This document shows, in pieces, positions 43,735 to 55,124 of a stretch of DNA of 64,000 bases. The notes under the pieces are model-generated. The model ran no database searches. It had not been told where the DNA came from and saw nothing but the letters and a program-made list of their open reading frames with translations. This DNA comes from Cannabis sativa. Lineage: Eukaryota; Streptophyta; Magnoliopsida; Rosales; Cannabaceae. Every line of letters begins with the position of its first letter. The stretch's first letter is position 1. A program made the translations under genes and the position numbers. The stretch lies in the NCBI RefSeq assembly GCF_029168945.1, contig NC_083601.1, positions 62,001 through 126,000 on the forward strand, written 5' to 3'.

Positions 43735-45628
43735 TGTTGGGTTCTATGCCCTAAATAAAACTCATTTCAATATAATCAGATTTACTTATTAATATAGATC
43801 AGAAATAACATTTAATGTTGCATGGTTCACATGATTTATTTCATGATTATATGTACATAATGTATGAATTCTATTTAAGTCCAGAACATATCAATTTGTT
43901 AATGAGTATAGTGTTGTCAACACAGTGGAATATAATCTTAATTATATGTTCAAAAGTTTATTTCCTGATTTGTCAGAACACTGGATTTAGACTGACATGG
44001 TATAATCAGCGATATGTATTCTTACACCTTGGATAAGTGTTATGTCCTTTCCAGGACATTGGCAAAGTTTACCAGCATCGGATGTATGGAGTATACATCG
44101 GAAGGGACCGATATTGAACTTTGATTAGATATATTAGAATTTACCGTAATATCTATTCAATTCAATATCACCTGTTGATCCTAGATCAAATGATCTTAAT
44201 CCTGATATGATTAGGTTCAATCTCAAGAGTGTTATTCGTGTTCTTTGATTTGTTAGTTAAGCCTATTTTTGGGTCAGGGTGATACGTACATTTTGGGAAC
44301 ACGGTAGTGCAATTGAGTGGGAGCACTAACATAAATATGGAATCTATAGCTTCTATCTGGCGAATAGAAAGTAAAGGATGATTTCCTTCGAGCTTAACCA
44401 AACGAAAATAAATGGTGGAGATCTCATTTCACTTAGCTGAAATATCATTTATACAGGGTTAAGTGTTTTAAGGATAAAATACATTGTAGGGTGTTACAGT
44501 AATTTAATCCCTTTACAGTGTAAATCATCTATATAGAGGATCGTTGATCACATTAGGGTTATAACAATGGATAACTAATGACGTGTCTATATCGTGGAAC
44601 ATATAGAGCGTTCTATATACTGAGAGTGCAATTCTAAGTTCTATGCGTGAGATTCAATGAAGAATTAATAAGTCAGTGAATTTAAGATATAAATTTTTGA
44701 TCTACTTATTGGAAGCTCAATTATATAGACCCATGGTCCCCATACTAGTTGAGACCATACTGCTTGTAAGACTCAGTTAATTGATTTTGATTAATCAATT
44801 ATAATTCTAAAGTTAGACTATGTCTGGTTTATGAATTTTCACTAAGCAAGGGCGAAATTGTAAAGAAAAGAGATTCTAGGTTTATTTATTAATTAAGAGA
44901 CTTTATATGTCTAATTAATAAATATATTAAATGACAATATTATTTAATAATTAATTTTTAGTTATTAAATAATTAGAATTAGCATTTAAATGGTTGAATT
45001 TGAAAATTGGCGTTTTTGAGAAAATGAGATGTAGAAATGATAAAACAGCAAAATTACATAAGTGAGGCCCATTATCCAAGGCCCATGGCCGGCCACACTT
45101 TATGGGTTTTATCATTTATTTTTTCATTATTTTAATGCCAAATAATTCTAACCTAAACCTAGGTGGTTACCTATAAATAGATAGTGATGGCTCTCATTCA
45201 CACTTAACTTTGTGAACTTCTGTCAGATGAAAACTGAGCCTCTATCTTTTCTCTATAGGCCGAACCTCTTCCCTCTTCTTTTCTTCTCTAAATTTCGAAT
45301 TCCTTGAGTGAATGAGTGAGTGCCCACACACATCAAGTGGTATCTCAATCATAGTGTGTAAGACTGTGGAAAACCATCCAACAAGAAGGAGAATCAACAT
45401 CAAAGGAAGGAGAGAAAGAGATCCAGGTTCAGATATTGATAATGCTCTGCTACAGAAAGGAATCAAGGGCTAGATATCTGAACGGAAGGAGTCATTATAT
45501 TCCGCTGCACCCAATGTAAGGTTTCCTAAACTTTATATGTGTTTATTTCATTGTTTTAGAATTCATATTAGGATGTTAATGAAACATACTTGTTAGTAAA
45601 TCTAGATCCTGGTAAAATATATCCAACA
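43735..45628 (+). mobile_element. Solo LTR of the TR-GAG-like family
   Basis: 1894 bp from TGTTGGGTTCTATGCCC to ATATATCCAACA, flanked by TTTAG on both sides (43730-43734 and 45629-45633). Opposite orientation to the solo LTR at 38236. Frames within it are shadows. Confidence 0.94.
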
Positions 45629-45885
45629 TTTAGAGATTCAATACAACACTATTTTTCTCCATTAATATTTTAAATTTCTCTTAAGCTTTTCATCTTCACC
45701 AATTTGCATTTGATTTTCTAACTTAAGTTTAGTTGACGAGTTTTTACCCTCCATAGTTGCTAAATTGATTTCAAAGAAATGTTTCTGTTGAGCTCTTTCT
45801 TCTCTTCAAGTGATCAAAGCAAGGTAGAATTGTTGTTACTTTGACCACTTGAGAGCCATCTTAACTCCCCTCGGATAACTCAACA

Positions 45886-45953
45886 TTCAGTTGGTTGATT
45901 CTGTTATTAACCAACTATCTTCAGTTGGTTAATTTTGTTACTAACCAACTGTC
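45886..45953. promoter_or_regulatory. Two 34 bp repeats with inverted MYB-like boxes upstream of a TATA-like box
   Basis: Units at 45886 and 45920 read TTCAGTTGGTT...AACCAACT(A/G)TC. Each is an inverted repeat of AGTTGGTT, resembling plant MYB/AC-element sites. A TATAAAT box follows at 45967. The stretch resembles the promoter part of a stress-type copia LTR, but no LTR ends were found. Confidence 0.45.
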
Positions 45954-45973
45954 ACAGACAGAGTACTATAAAT

Positions 45974-46380
45974 CAGTGACGAAGCCAGAAATTTAGTTGA
46001 GTGGGGGCTTGAATAAATATTAAGTCAAAACTAATAAAAATAATGATAAATGTATCTTTCAAATTTTCATCTTCAACAAAATAAAATAATACTGTTGACA
46101 AAAATAAAATAAAATATTGTCAATGGTATTATTTTATTTTTTAATAAAGTATTATTTTTTTTATTATTTGTATTGGACTACTTTTAAAATGGGCTTAATT
46201 AGAATAAGAGTAGGCTCATGAATCATGATTAAGATATTGAGTGAGGGCTTTTGTGAATTGGACTTTAATAAATTGAGCAAAGTGAATTAATATATGTATA
46301 TATCTACATATAAAAAATTTAATATATATATTTGAGTGAGGGCTTTAGCCCACACATGGGCTAAAGTCCCTCCGTCCCTG
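45974..46380. mobile_element. hAT-type MITE (CAG-GACG ends)
   Basis: 407 bp with ends CAGTGACGAAGCCAGAAAT and, inverted, CAGGGACGGAGGGACTTTA. 8 bp target duplication CTATAAAT at 45966-45973 and 46381-46388. No coding. The CAG(G/T)GACG terminus and 8 bp TSD are typical of hAT elements. Confidence 0.88.
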
Positions 46381-46543
46381 CTATAAATACCCTTGGCTCT
46401 GAACCATACAATCTAGAGAGAGAGTTCGAAATTCATTGTTAGAGAAAGAATCAACTAGGATCACCATTGTTCAGTTACTGTTTCGGCTTAGTGTTTTGGA
46501 GATGTTGACCATGGTTTTAAGTAGTAATTAGAGTGGTATAAAG

Positions 46544-47191
46544 TAGGGTTGTTCATCCGATCCAATCCGCACTTTTTTGGTCAAACAAGTGCGGATTTCA
46601 TTTTTTGGATCCAATCCAATCCGCACAATAGCTCAAATCCGATCCAATCCAATCCGTAAAAGTGCGGATTGGATCGGTTACTTTAGATTGGTTACTTTTT
46701 AATATTAAATTATTTAATATTTATGAAAAAAATATTTTTTTTTTCACATAACTAGCAACAAAATAAAACAAACTATAGTTATTTTATGTCTCCAACAACA
46801 CATTAAATAAATAAAATAACAAATAACAAATTCAAAGGAAGAAAAAAATTGTATACAAAAAAAAAAATATTTAATTTTATTTTAAATTGTATAAAGAAAA
46901 AAAAAATATAAGAATAGAACATACATTTTATCTATTAAGTTTTGCAATATAAATGTATTATATGTATTAGACTTTTAAATTACTATTTTCTTTACATTAA
47001 AATGCTATTTGTATATGTATTTTTTTAATTTTGTTATAAATATGTGTGGATTCATCCAATCCGCACAAGTGCGGATTTTGAATTTTTCAATCCAATCCAA
47101 TCCGCACAAGTGCGGATATCCGCACTTTGCGGATTGGATTGGATTGGATCGTGCAGATTGGATTGGATCGGCTATTTTATGAACACTCCTA
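46544..47191. mobile_element. hAT-type MITE, copy 2 of the TAGGG-TGTTCAT family
   Basis: 648 bp, ends TAGGGTTGTTCAT and, inverted, TAGGAGTGTTCAT. 8 bp duplication GTATAAAG at 46536-46543 and 47192-47199. Strongly similar to 42459-43118 throughout, including subterminal GTGCGGAT/ATCCGCAC boxes. Confidence 0.93.
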
Positions 47192-47199
47192 GTATAAAG

Positions 47200-48453
47200 T
47201 AATTAATGAATGTTAGAGGAGATAATTTTTTACGTAGTTGGGACATTAATAAGTCTTACTCCACGAGTCACTGTACTAATGAGAGTATTTATTACAAAGA
47301 GCTTTTTCAGCCGATCCCCATTTATGTTTATCATTGGGGTAAAAATGTCACTATTATCGTGTTTGTTTACACCATGCTTGGCACAATTTTCCAACTTTGA
47401 CTTCGGGCAAAATTGCCTACTTTATGATGGGTTTTAGGCTGCCTATAAGTGTTTGGTGGGACGTAATTTATCCTTTGTTTATGATTTGACAGCTCATTAT
47501 GCATCCGTCAATTGATGTATGGAGATTCATGAAATCAGAAAATAATGGGCTTAAACCCTTAAACACACTTGGCAGAGTAAGGTGTCTGACGCTCTTTCCC
47601 ATACCGCATTAAATGCATGTACAGTGTCTCAAAAGGAGTGAGAGTTGCTCATGGAGCAATTGAATCCTCCCAAAGATAACTAACCTGTTATTACTCCTTG
47701 AAAATAATGAACTCCGAAAATAATTAAGGCAATATGTCTTATAACAAGAGTCTCATTACCTCCTGGCTTATTTCTAGACTGCCACAAGGGTGATGTTAAA
47801 GAGATTGTTCACTCTTGAAGTGGCTTCTCTCACGTGAGCTGAGATTGTAATTGACCTAAGGATGATCCTTACCTATGTATATTTTTTTTTTCTCTAATCT
47901 GCTTTGTTCATTAACTTAGCTATTGTTATTGCATTATTGCTTAGCTGAATTCTATATTATGATTGTTGTTGATGAGGTTTAATCCGCAACAGTAATTAAA
48001 GTACATTGCACAATAAATAGTCAAATACGTTTTTTTTTTCCTTGGAAAAATTGTGTACTTGTAAGAGAGACAATTCAACCAATAAATCAAGAGAGGAGAA
48101 TGATTGTTTTCATAGAAATGACGTGTAAAAGTTATATATTAATGAAAGAGAACATACAAGCTGATGTCTGGCATATAAAAAACCGTGTTTCTCTATCACC
48201 GAGAACAATCCCTCACTTTCCACATTAGAAACCCCAGAAAGAAAAGAAAAAAAGAATATTGTAATTGAATAGAAACAATTCCATGAATAACTTAAAACCT
48301 ACCGAGCTAGCTAAAAGTGTTAAAACCCAACCAATTAAAAGAATCAAATTCAAATAAAATCCTAAACTGTACCTTTGGCCGTCAATAAATAAGGTCAGTC
48401 TATGAACAATCCAACAAATATGATGGGATCATGGGAGACGAGCAGCATTTGTA
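47200..48453. other. No gene recognised; 3' flank of the bZIP gene
   Basis: Two overlapping plus frames (47206-47437) do not match anything I know. The stretch 48000-48453 is the probable 3' untranslated and downstream region of the bZIP gene. Confidence 0.5.
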
Positions 48454-50811
48454 TTAAAATCGGTTGCTGCTTTCGCTAGGGGAAATAGAGGGCCCTTCGG
48501 GCTTCACAAGACGAGAGCCTCTGCCGTTACTGTTGTTGCTGCTGCTGATATCAAGCCCCTGCATCCGGCCAATATGATCAAGCTGCAACATCTCTGAGGA
48601 AGCATGTGTGGCATGCATAGGCTGATGTGTAGGGGTCACATTAGACTGGAAATGATTAAAATGTTGCATTTGAATGTTACGAGGGTCACCTGGCCCAGAT
48701 TGGGGCTGATTTGAGAAGAAGGAAGATTGGTTGTACGGAATATGATGCATTCCAAAGTTGTAAGTATCGGTAGGTGTCATCATCTCTCCGGTGGCCATCT
48801 TGAGCCTCTCAACTTCTTTCTTCAACGCATCGTTTAGAGCTGCATGATTGAATAGCATAGCAATGCATTGCCAGTCATAAATTCTTACTGATTGAGAGAA
48901 CACAATAATAAAAACAGGAAAGGAGACAGTGTAAAACAATAATAGAAGAATGCAGTTACAAGTCATAGCACATAAATAATTAAACTTCCTTTATTTCTTT
49001 GGTGAAGGTTGACTAAATTGACATACCAAAAAAAAAAATTGGTCTATAAAACTAGCTTTTTGCTGTTCAAGAGAATGTGGATCAAATAAAGCTTGTGCAT
49101 GTTTTTCTGGTAGCAAACATTAAAATCACTGAACCCTTTATAGACCAGGATAGGGAAATAATCAAGAAAGATATTTTAAGAAGTTAGTAAGATTATTCTT
49201 TTAAGGTGGAGCTCCATGAAATTAAATTGAAAACAAGGCATTTGAAACCATACATACCATCACGCAACTGAGCTTGTTGTTCCATAGCTTGTAGTCGAAG
49301 CTTAAGGTCTGTGTTTTCACCACTGAGACCAGTTGTATCCCTCTAAAAACCAAAACAAAAAAGGAAACTCTGTTACTAACAAGTTATAGAAAGGTCTGTG
49401 ATAAAATAAGAAGGACCAACTGAAAAGAATCTAGGAACAATAAATTAGAACACAAAAAAAAAAAAAAAAAAAAAAAGCTAACTTAAATTTGAAAAAACTT
49501 CTAGATTGGAAACTCAAGCTAGAAATGAAAGAAACATTCAAAATTTGACATCTCAAGGATTTAAGATAATACAAATTAAAACCACCATACCAAAGTAAGA
49601 GATCAACCAAATATGTATTGCTACATAATTTTTAAGTTATATGCAAATGAAATAAGATGAGAATATCCAAAAGAACCTGGAAAAGAGTCAGTTGGGCAGA
49701 TAGAGTCGTTGCTTCTGTTTGAAGGGTTTGAACTTTTCTCTCCAGCTCAGTTATGTAACGGGCCTTTCTCTCTTTGGAACGGGCAGCAGACTGCCTGTTT
49801 GCCAAAATCCTATAAAGACATGAAAGTGAAAGTTCAGCTAAAAAAACTACAAAAAGAATTGCCTCAAATTGTGCAACCAAACAAAATTAATGTTGCACCT
49901 TTATTGACAAGCTTTCTAGATTACAAAAAAAAATTGTATATTTAATATTAATTCAATATAAAACTTCATTGTTAGATATGGTTCCTATTCACCGAATTTT
50001 CACTTTGAGATGTGTAACTAGATAAAGTAAACGTTATATCTACAACTTAAAAAGACAATAATAACAACCCATAATTACAAATCTAGTATAATTTAAGCAA
50101 CGAAAATTCAAGTTTTTTTTTTTTCAATTTTTTTTTTCTTCTAACATGATTTGACCGATGCACAAGATGTTAACAATAAAAAATTTAAGTCCCTTTCATA
50201 TTAATAAATCTATAATTATAGCACTCGAAAAGCAAACTCAAATTCACATTATTACTAACCAAAAACAAAACTGAGTTCATAACTTCAGATCTTAATTACA
50301 TACATTCATACCTCTTAGCTCGCTTGGGATCAATGGTCCATAATTCGGCAAGCTTATCAGGAGCCATAGCTTTCTTAGCTTCAATCGTGTCCAAAGACGA
50401 AGACCCATCCACCGAATTGCTATGCCGGTGCCTGGGCCTGGCATGCTTCTCTTCATCTCCTCCACCATCACCACCGCCTGCATTGTCGTTTTTGTGGCCG
50501 GAGGGTCCATCATCGAGTTTGGATCCGAACTTCTCAATGTCCATATACGTACAAAACAAATCGTCCTCGGATCCAAGCTCCTCAAAGCTACCGGAAGGTC
50601 CGTCAAAAGGATCCGAAAGCAGATCCAAGTCTTCGGGAATCCGGAATTGGACCTCGGATTGGGATCTCCGGTGGTAGGATCCACGAGCCGGGAAGGGCGG
50701 AGTTGGATTCGACATCATGATCATCGTAGTCGTTGTCAGAGAACGGAAGGGCTTGTTCTCGGGTTTCGGGTTGGGACCAAGATCCGGTTTGGACGGATCT
50801 TGCATCTCCAT
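48454..50811 (-). CDS. Group I bZIP transcription factor (VIP1/RF2-like, bZIP18/52 type), four exons
   Basis: Exons on the minus strand: 50811-50312, 49809-49677, 49342-49258 and 48839-48454, with GT-AG introns and consistent phase. They give 367 residues. A sequence-specific nuclear DNA-binding protein. The basic region is at residues 168-187 ([15 protein letters not shown]). Lys179 stands where most bZIPs have Arg, the hallmark of group I. A long leucine zipper / coiled coil follows across exons 2-4 (to about residue 260). Two serine sites in basic context, HRRSQSE (47-53) and RHRHSNSVD (127-135), resemble 14-3-3 or kinase sites known in this group to control nuclear entry. The N-terminus is acidic and Gly/Asp-rich; the C-terminus is Asn/Gln/His/Ser-rich. 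The start is the first Met and is followed by the conserved N-terminal layout. All key residues are present. It is the only intact host gene here. Confidence 0.95.
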
Positions 50812-51217
50812 GTGTTGAGCTCGTCTGTACTATCTTTTTTTACACACCGGTCCTCCTCCTCCTCCCCTATCTCTCCGTACCTCTGTCCACACTCATTTCT
50901 TCTTTTGTCGGGGTCACGCTTGCGTCAACACAACACTACTACTACTCTTTACACAACACCAAACGACGCCGCTTCAATCACTTATTTTTGTGGGCCGAAG
51001 ACCATGTAAAAGCCCAATCAAAACTTGCTTATTTGATTGGGCCACTTCATTCAATTATGGGCGCTTGCTAGTACATGTGGGCCTCCATCTTGATGCTTGG
51101 GTCCAGACAGGTTCTGACAACCATGAGCTTAGAGTCAGGCATCTGTTTATCCTGTTATCGGTCTCCTTTGTTTTCTTCCCATGGAACAAAAAAGGGGCCC
51201 GCTTCGCTTTAATTAAA
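50812..51217 (-). promoter_or_regulatory. Upstream region of the bZIP gene
   Basis: On the minus strand, the ~140 bp before the ATG is purine-rich (GGAGGAGGAGG at 50851-50864), a common 5' UTR feature of plant regulatory genes. No convincing TATA box was identified. The plus frames at 50324-51334 are antisense shadows. Confidence 0.45.
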
Positions 51218-51371
51218 GGGAAATTTACACCCTATACTGTTTTTTCCCAATTTATAACTTTTTTACTGTTGCACGGAAATTGCAACATTTATACTGTTTT
51301 TTTTTTTTTTTTTTTGGCAGTTTACTGCCTTTAAAACTTTAGCTTATTTTTTTTTTTTATTTTAAGTGATA

Positions 51372-51552
51372 AAAAAAATGATGTGATGGGAATTGTCACA
51401 TTTGTGGCAGCTTTTTTTTTTTATTTTCTTTTCTTTTAATTCAATTTAATCATTATATCAATAAAAAAAAATGATGTGATGGGAATTGTCACATTTGTGG
51501 CAGCCTTTTTTTTTTTTTTCTTTTCTTTTAATTCAATTTAATCATTATATCA
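51372..51552. repeat. Two-copy ~92 bp tandem repeat
   Basis: AATGATGTGATGGGAATTG, then TCACATTTGTGGCAGC, a T-run and AATTCAATTTAATCATTATATC, occurs twice in direct succession. Confidence 0.85.
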
Positions 51553-52980
51553 ATACAATTACTCTCTTTCACACCACGTTTTTATACCTACTATCCCATT
51601 TAATTATTCATCTTCTTCTTCTTATGTTCTTCTTCTTCTTCTTCTTCTTTTTTTTTTTAAAAAAAAAAACACATCCAGTTATTGTCTTTGGGTCAAATTT
51701 TTTGTGGTTATTCTCTCTTCTTATGTGTTTACTAATCTATCTACTATTCACCTTCTTCTTCTTCTTTTTTCTTTTTTTTTCCCAAATCTATAATATTACC
51801 CAAATAAAAGCTATGTTTTTATGGCTGAGATGATGAGGGGAAGGAAGACCATGAAGGTGATAGTTCTTAGTTCTTCTTCTTCATCTTCTTTTCTTTTCTT
51901 CTTCTTTTTTTTTTTAATTTTTTGAAGTTCTTAGTTATGTTTTTTTAAAATATAAGATTTAGTGTGGTTTTTTTTTGTTCTAATTTTCTAGAACTTTTCT
52001 TGCAAATATAGTGCATTTAGTATTGAGGATGTGCACAACATAGTTAATTTTTGATCATTTTTTTTTATTGTTTTTTTTTGTTTTAGTATTGTTTTAGTAT
52101 TGTTTTACTGTTGTTTTTCATGATTTATTTATTTGAATTAATAGGTATTTTCTGGGTGTTCTCGTGTTGTTGTGATGGTTATGTCTGTGAGTGTGGAAGA
52201 TGGAGGTGTGTGTTTCTTTTATATTTTTCTAAGTAGTTATTTTTGCTTCATTTGTTTTTGTGTTGTTTTAGTATTGTTTTAGTATTGTTTTAGTATTGTT
52301 TTACTGTTGTTTTTCATGATCAATATATTTGACGAGCTCACTCACAAGAGAGTTTTGAGGTGTGTGTTTCTTTTATCTTTTTCTAAGTAGTTATATTTTG
52401 CTTCATTTGTTTTTGTGTTGTTTCAGTGTTGTTTTAGTAGTTTTTTTTTTAAAATTTTCTAGGTATAGACTTGCAAATATAGTTGATTTTGCATCTGGTG
52501 TGGAGGTTGTGCAGCAGATTGTTTGTTTTTTTTTAATCATTTTTTTCTTTTGTTTTGTTTGATTGTTTTAGTGTTGTTTTACTGTTGTTTTGCCATGATT
52601 ATTTATTGACGTCGATTTTACTGCTTTTGTTTATTCTTGTCGGAATTAATGGTTATTTTCCGGTGTCCTGGTGTTGTTGTGGTGGTTATGTCTGTGATTG
52701 TCAAAGATGGAGGCCTCATACTTTTGTTTTGTTGTTGACAGTATAAAAGAAAAAAAAAAGGGGAGGACAGTATAAATATGTAATATGCAATGAAAAAAAA
52801 AATCTGGGAAATTAATAAATCATTATTTTGTAAAAATTCAAGTAATATATATGTTAGTGTATATATATAATGAAGTGCATGTTGTTGCTTTCAGTGATGT
52901 GTTCCTATCTTTTAATAAGAAGTTAGACCACAAAAATAAAATAAAACTATATATAATATATCAGTATAAATGAAATGAAA

Positions 52981-53070
52981 TGATGTTGGGCTTGGGCAGT
53001 ACAAAAGTAATGATGTTGGGCTTGGGCAGTACAAAAGTAATGAAATTGGGCTTGGGCAGTACAAAAGTTG
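52981..53070. repeat. Three copies of a 30 bp tandem repeat
   Basis: TGATGTTGGGCTTGGGCAGT + ACAAAAGTAA, three times, the third with two changes in the first half. Confidence 0.92.
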
Positions 53071-53259
53071 TTTTTGCCGTGTCCCAGTAAAAATGTAAAG
53101 TTTTGGTCAAAAAGCAGTATTTTTGTAAAATTCCCTAATTAAATTTGTACTAATTTTCCAGTAATAGTAACTACGGTTTCTCAGTCATTAGACCTCCTAC
53201 ATACTTGGATTAAGTTTGATGGGAAACGTGAACTTATTCGATGAATAAATGTGGAAGAG

Positions 53260-53600
53260 TGTTAACAAAATACTCAGTTTTTAACTTTATTTTCTATTAT
53301 TATGAAAATTTTAAGAGTTTTTTCAAAAATACTCAATAAAAGCTTATAATTTGACTGTTATACAGAATTTTTTACAAAATGCTGTTTTTTTTTATAAAAC
53401 AACCGTAAAACAACAAAACAGAACAATTAAAACAACAGTGAAATAACTAAAAAACAACTGTAGAATAACAGTAAAAACTTAACACAGTACACAGTATAAA
53501 AATTCAAATACTGTGTATTTTTTGAAAAAAATTCAACCCACATTGAAAAATAAAAAAGTTAGAAATTTCAGTATTTATGTAAAAATTCAAAATTTTATAA
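53260..53600. repeat. Relic related to the 51218-53135 element
   Basis: Contains AACAACAGTGAAATAAC and AACAACTGTAGAATAAC and similar boxes, which are inverted versions of the TTTTACTGTTGTTTT boxes of the neighbouring element, plus CAAAATACTC-like stretches. Ends not resolved. Confidence 0.4.
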
Positions 53601-53704
53601 TATTTATTAAAAACCTAATTAGATATACTATTTATTTATTTTGGTATTCTGAAAAGTTTTTTAATTTATTTTATTTTTTATAATTAGGTAACAATATAGT
53701 TATT

Positions 53705-53866
53705 TTATGTATGTCGTTGGTTGAACCGATAGGGGCTCTGGCAAAAGATACCCCACGGCCTCGTAAGCCCTCGAGGCAAGGCGAAAAGGATCTGTTGAGA
53801 ACGAAATAGTGTTTGTGTCCAAAGGGCCGCTGGCGGCCTAAAATCAAAGGCGCTTTTAAATATTTA
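53705..53866. other. GC-rich segment of unknown origin
   Basis: Includes CCGATAGGGGCTCTGGC, CCACGGCCTCGTAAGCCCTC and GGGCCGCTGGCGGCC, much richer in GC than its surroundings. No reading frame or RNA I can identify. It abuts the 3' end of a Helitron. Confidence 0.5.
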
Positions 53867-55124
53867 CTAGTGGCGTCTCACGTGCTTCGCACGTGTGGGG
53901 CTCTTAAAATTATTTAAGTACAACTATTTTGAAAAATAATTAGTATTGTATCTCCAAAACTTATAACACTACCAAATTGTATCCTCTAAAATGTACATCA
54001 TAATGATAAAGTTTTGTGAACTATTCTATTTACAAAAATATAGTACTTTTGTTAGCTTTGATTCTTTTTTATCATTTCACAATTGATGTGTCGTTGTAAA
54101 TTAATTAATTTTCACATGAACATAGACAATTACTAAATTATGCATTTTTTTTTTAAAAAAAAGAAATTAATTAAATATTTTTTTTCTAATAATTAAATCC
54201 AACATAAAGTATATTATTATTGATTTAGATGAGAAATTTGCACCTTCATTTCTTATGTTTTGAGAATATCAATTTAGGTTTGTAACTAAAGAAATATCGT
54301 AACGAATATGAATATGAGTTGATAAATATGAAAAAACTTGAATCTGATTTGTTTAAATGAATTTAATTTTTTAGAGGAAGAATTTTAAATCTTTTTTCCT
54401 TAAGATTTATTGCATTTTCAATAAAAAAAATTAAGAATTACATAAAGACTAAATATTTATATAAAAAAAATATATGATAATAGTTAAAGATCAAGATAAA
54501 ACGATAATTGTTCAATATTTTAATAGTAAAAATAAGTAAAATCTAATACTATTATGTAAGGAAATATGTTTAATCTTCCATATAGAATGATTAAAAACAC
54601 TAATTATTCTATTTATGTAATTAGATTAAAAAAAAATAAATCCTACAATATCAATAATTTAAATTAATTTTTGACAGTCTAAAATGTTCGAGAAACAGAA
54701 TTTAGTACATGTCGTGAAAAAACTTCCTAATTAGTTTTTTTTTTTTTAATTTTTTTTTTCATATCTGGTCTGATTAATTTTTTATGTATTCAATAATTCA
54801 TAGTACTTGTTGTTTCTCAATTCCTATTCTACAACTAATTAACCTACCCTATATACAATATTTTATGCATTGATCATCAAATTCATATCATGGTCAACAA
54901 TTGAATATTCTATTATTTTTATCAAAATAGTTTTATCTTTTCTTGCATAATATTATGAATCAAACAAAATGAAAGTATATATATTGGAGTCTCATATCAT
55001 ATATAAAAAAAACAATAAAAATACTTTACATATTAATATGTGAGTATATATGTGAGAACAAAGGACTTTTTAGTAATTTACTTAGTTAAGGCCCAAGTAT
55101 TGTCACTTTTATTATAGTAATAGA
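53867..55124 (-). mobile_element. Non-autonomous Helitron 1
   Basis: On the minus strand it starts TCTATTACTATAATAAAAG (5' end at 55124, preceded by A) and ends ...CACTAG (3' end at 53867, followed by T). The 7 bp hairpin CACGTGC-TTC-GCACGTG at 53879-53895 lies 11 bases before the 3' end. TC...CTAG ends, A/T flanks and the subterminal hairpin define a Helitron. 1258 bp, AT-rich, no Rep/helicase. Confidence 0.88.

Larger units (their letters stand above)
51218..53135. mobile_element. 1.9 kb TIR element with 8 bp TSD, non-autonomous, superfamily uncertain
   Basis: The ends are GGGAAATTTACACCCTATACTG and, inverted, GGGAATTTTACAAAAATACTG. They are flanked by TAATTAAA at 51210-51217 and 53136-53143. 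Inside: pyrimidine tracts (CTT repeats near 51610-51650), a ~92 bp tandem pair at 51372-51552, repeated TTTTAGTATTG boxes, a duplicated ~70 bp segment (about 52205 and 52357), and 30 bp triplets at 52981-53070. No transposase. An 8 bp TSD would suit hAT; the long imperfect TIR looks more MULE-like. Confidence 0.7.

Noticed and set aside
47206..47437. Two overlapping plus frames after the second hAT MITE
   Set aside because: Short, mutually overlapping and no domain; likely chance.
50324..51334. Plus-strand frames of 112-195 codons opposite and upstream of bZIP exon 1
   Set aside because: Antisense shadows of a GC-rich exon and its UTR; no recognisable domains.
51486..52746. Phe/Leu-rich plus frames
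   Set aside because: Encoded by T-runs and CTT repeats inside a TIR element; low complexity.
53700..53830. Possible organellar or rDNA insertion
   Set aside because: GC content suggested it, but I could not recognise any organellar gene or rRNA motif; left as unknown.
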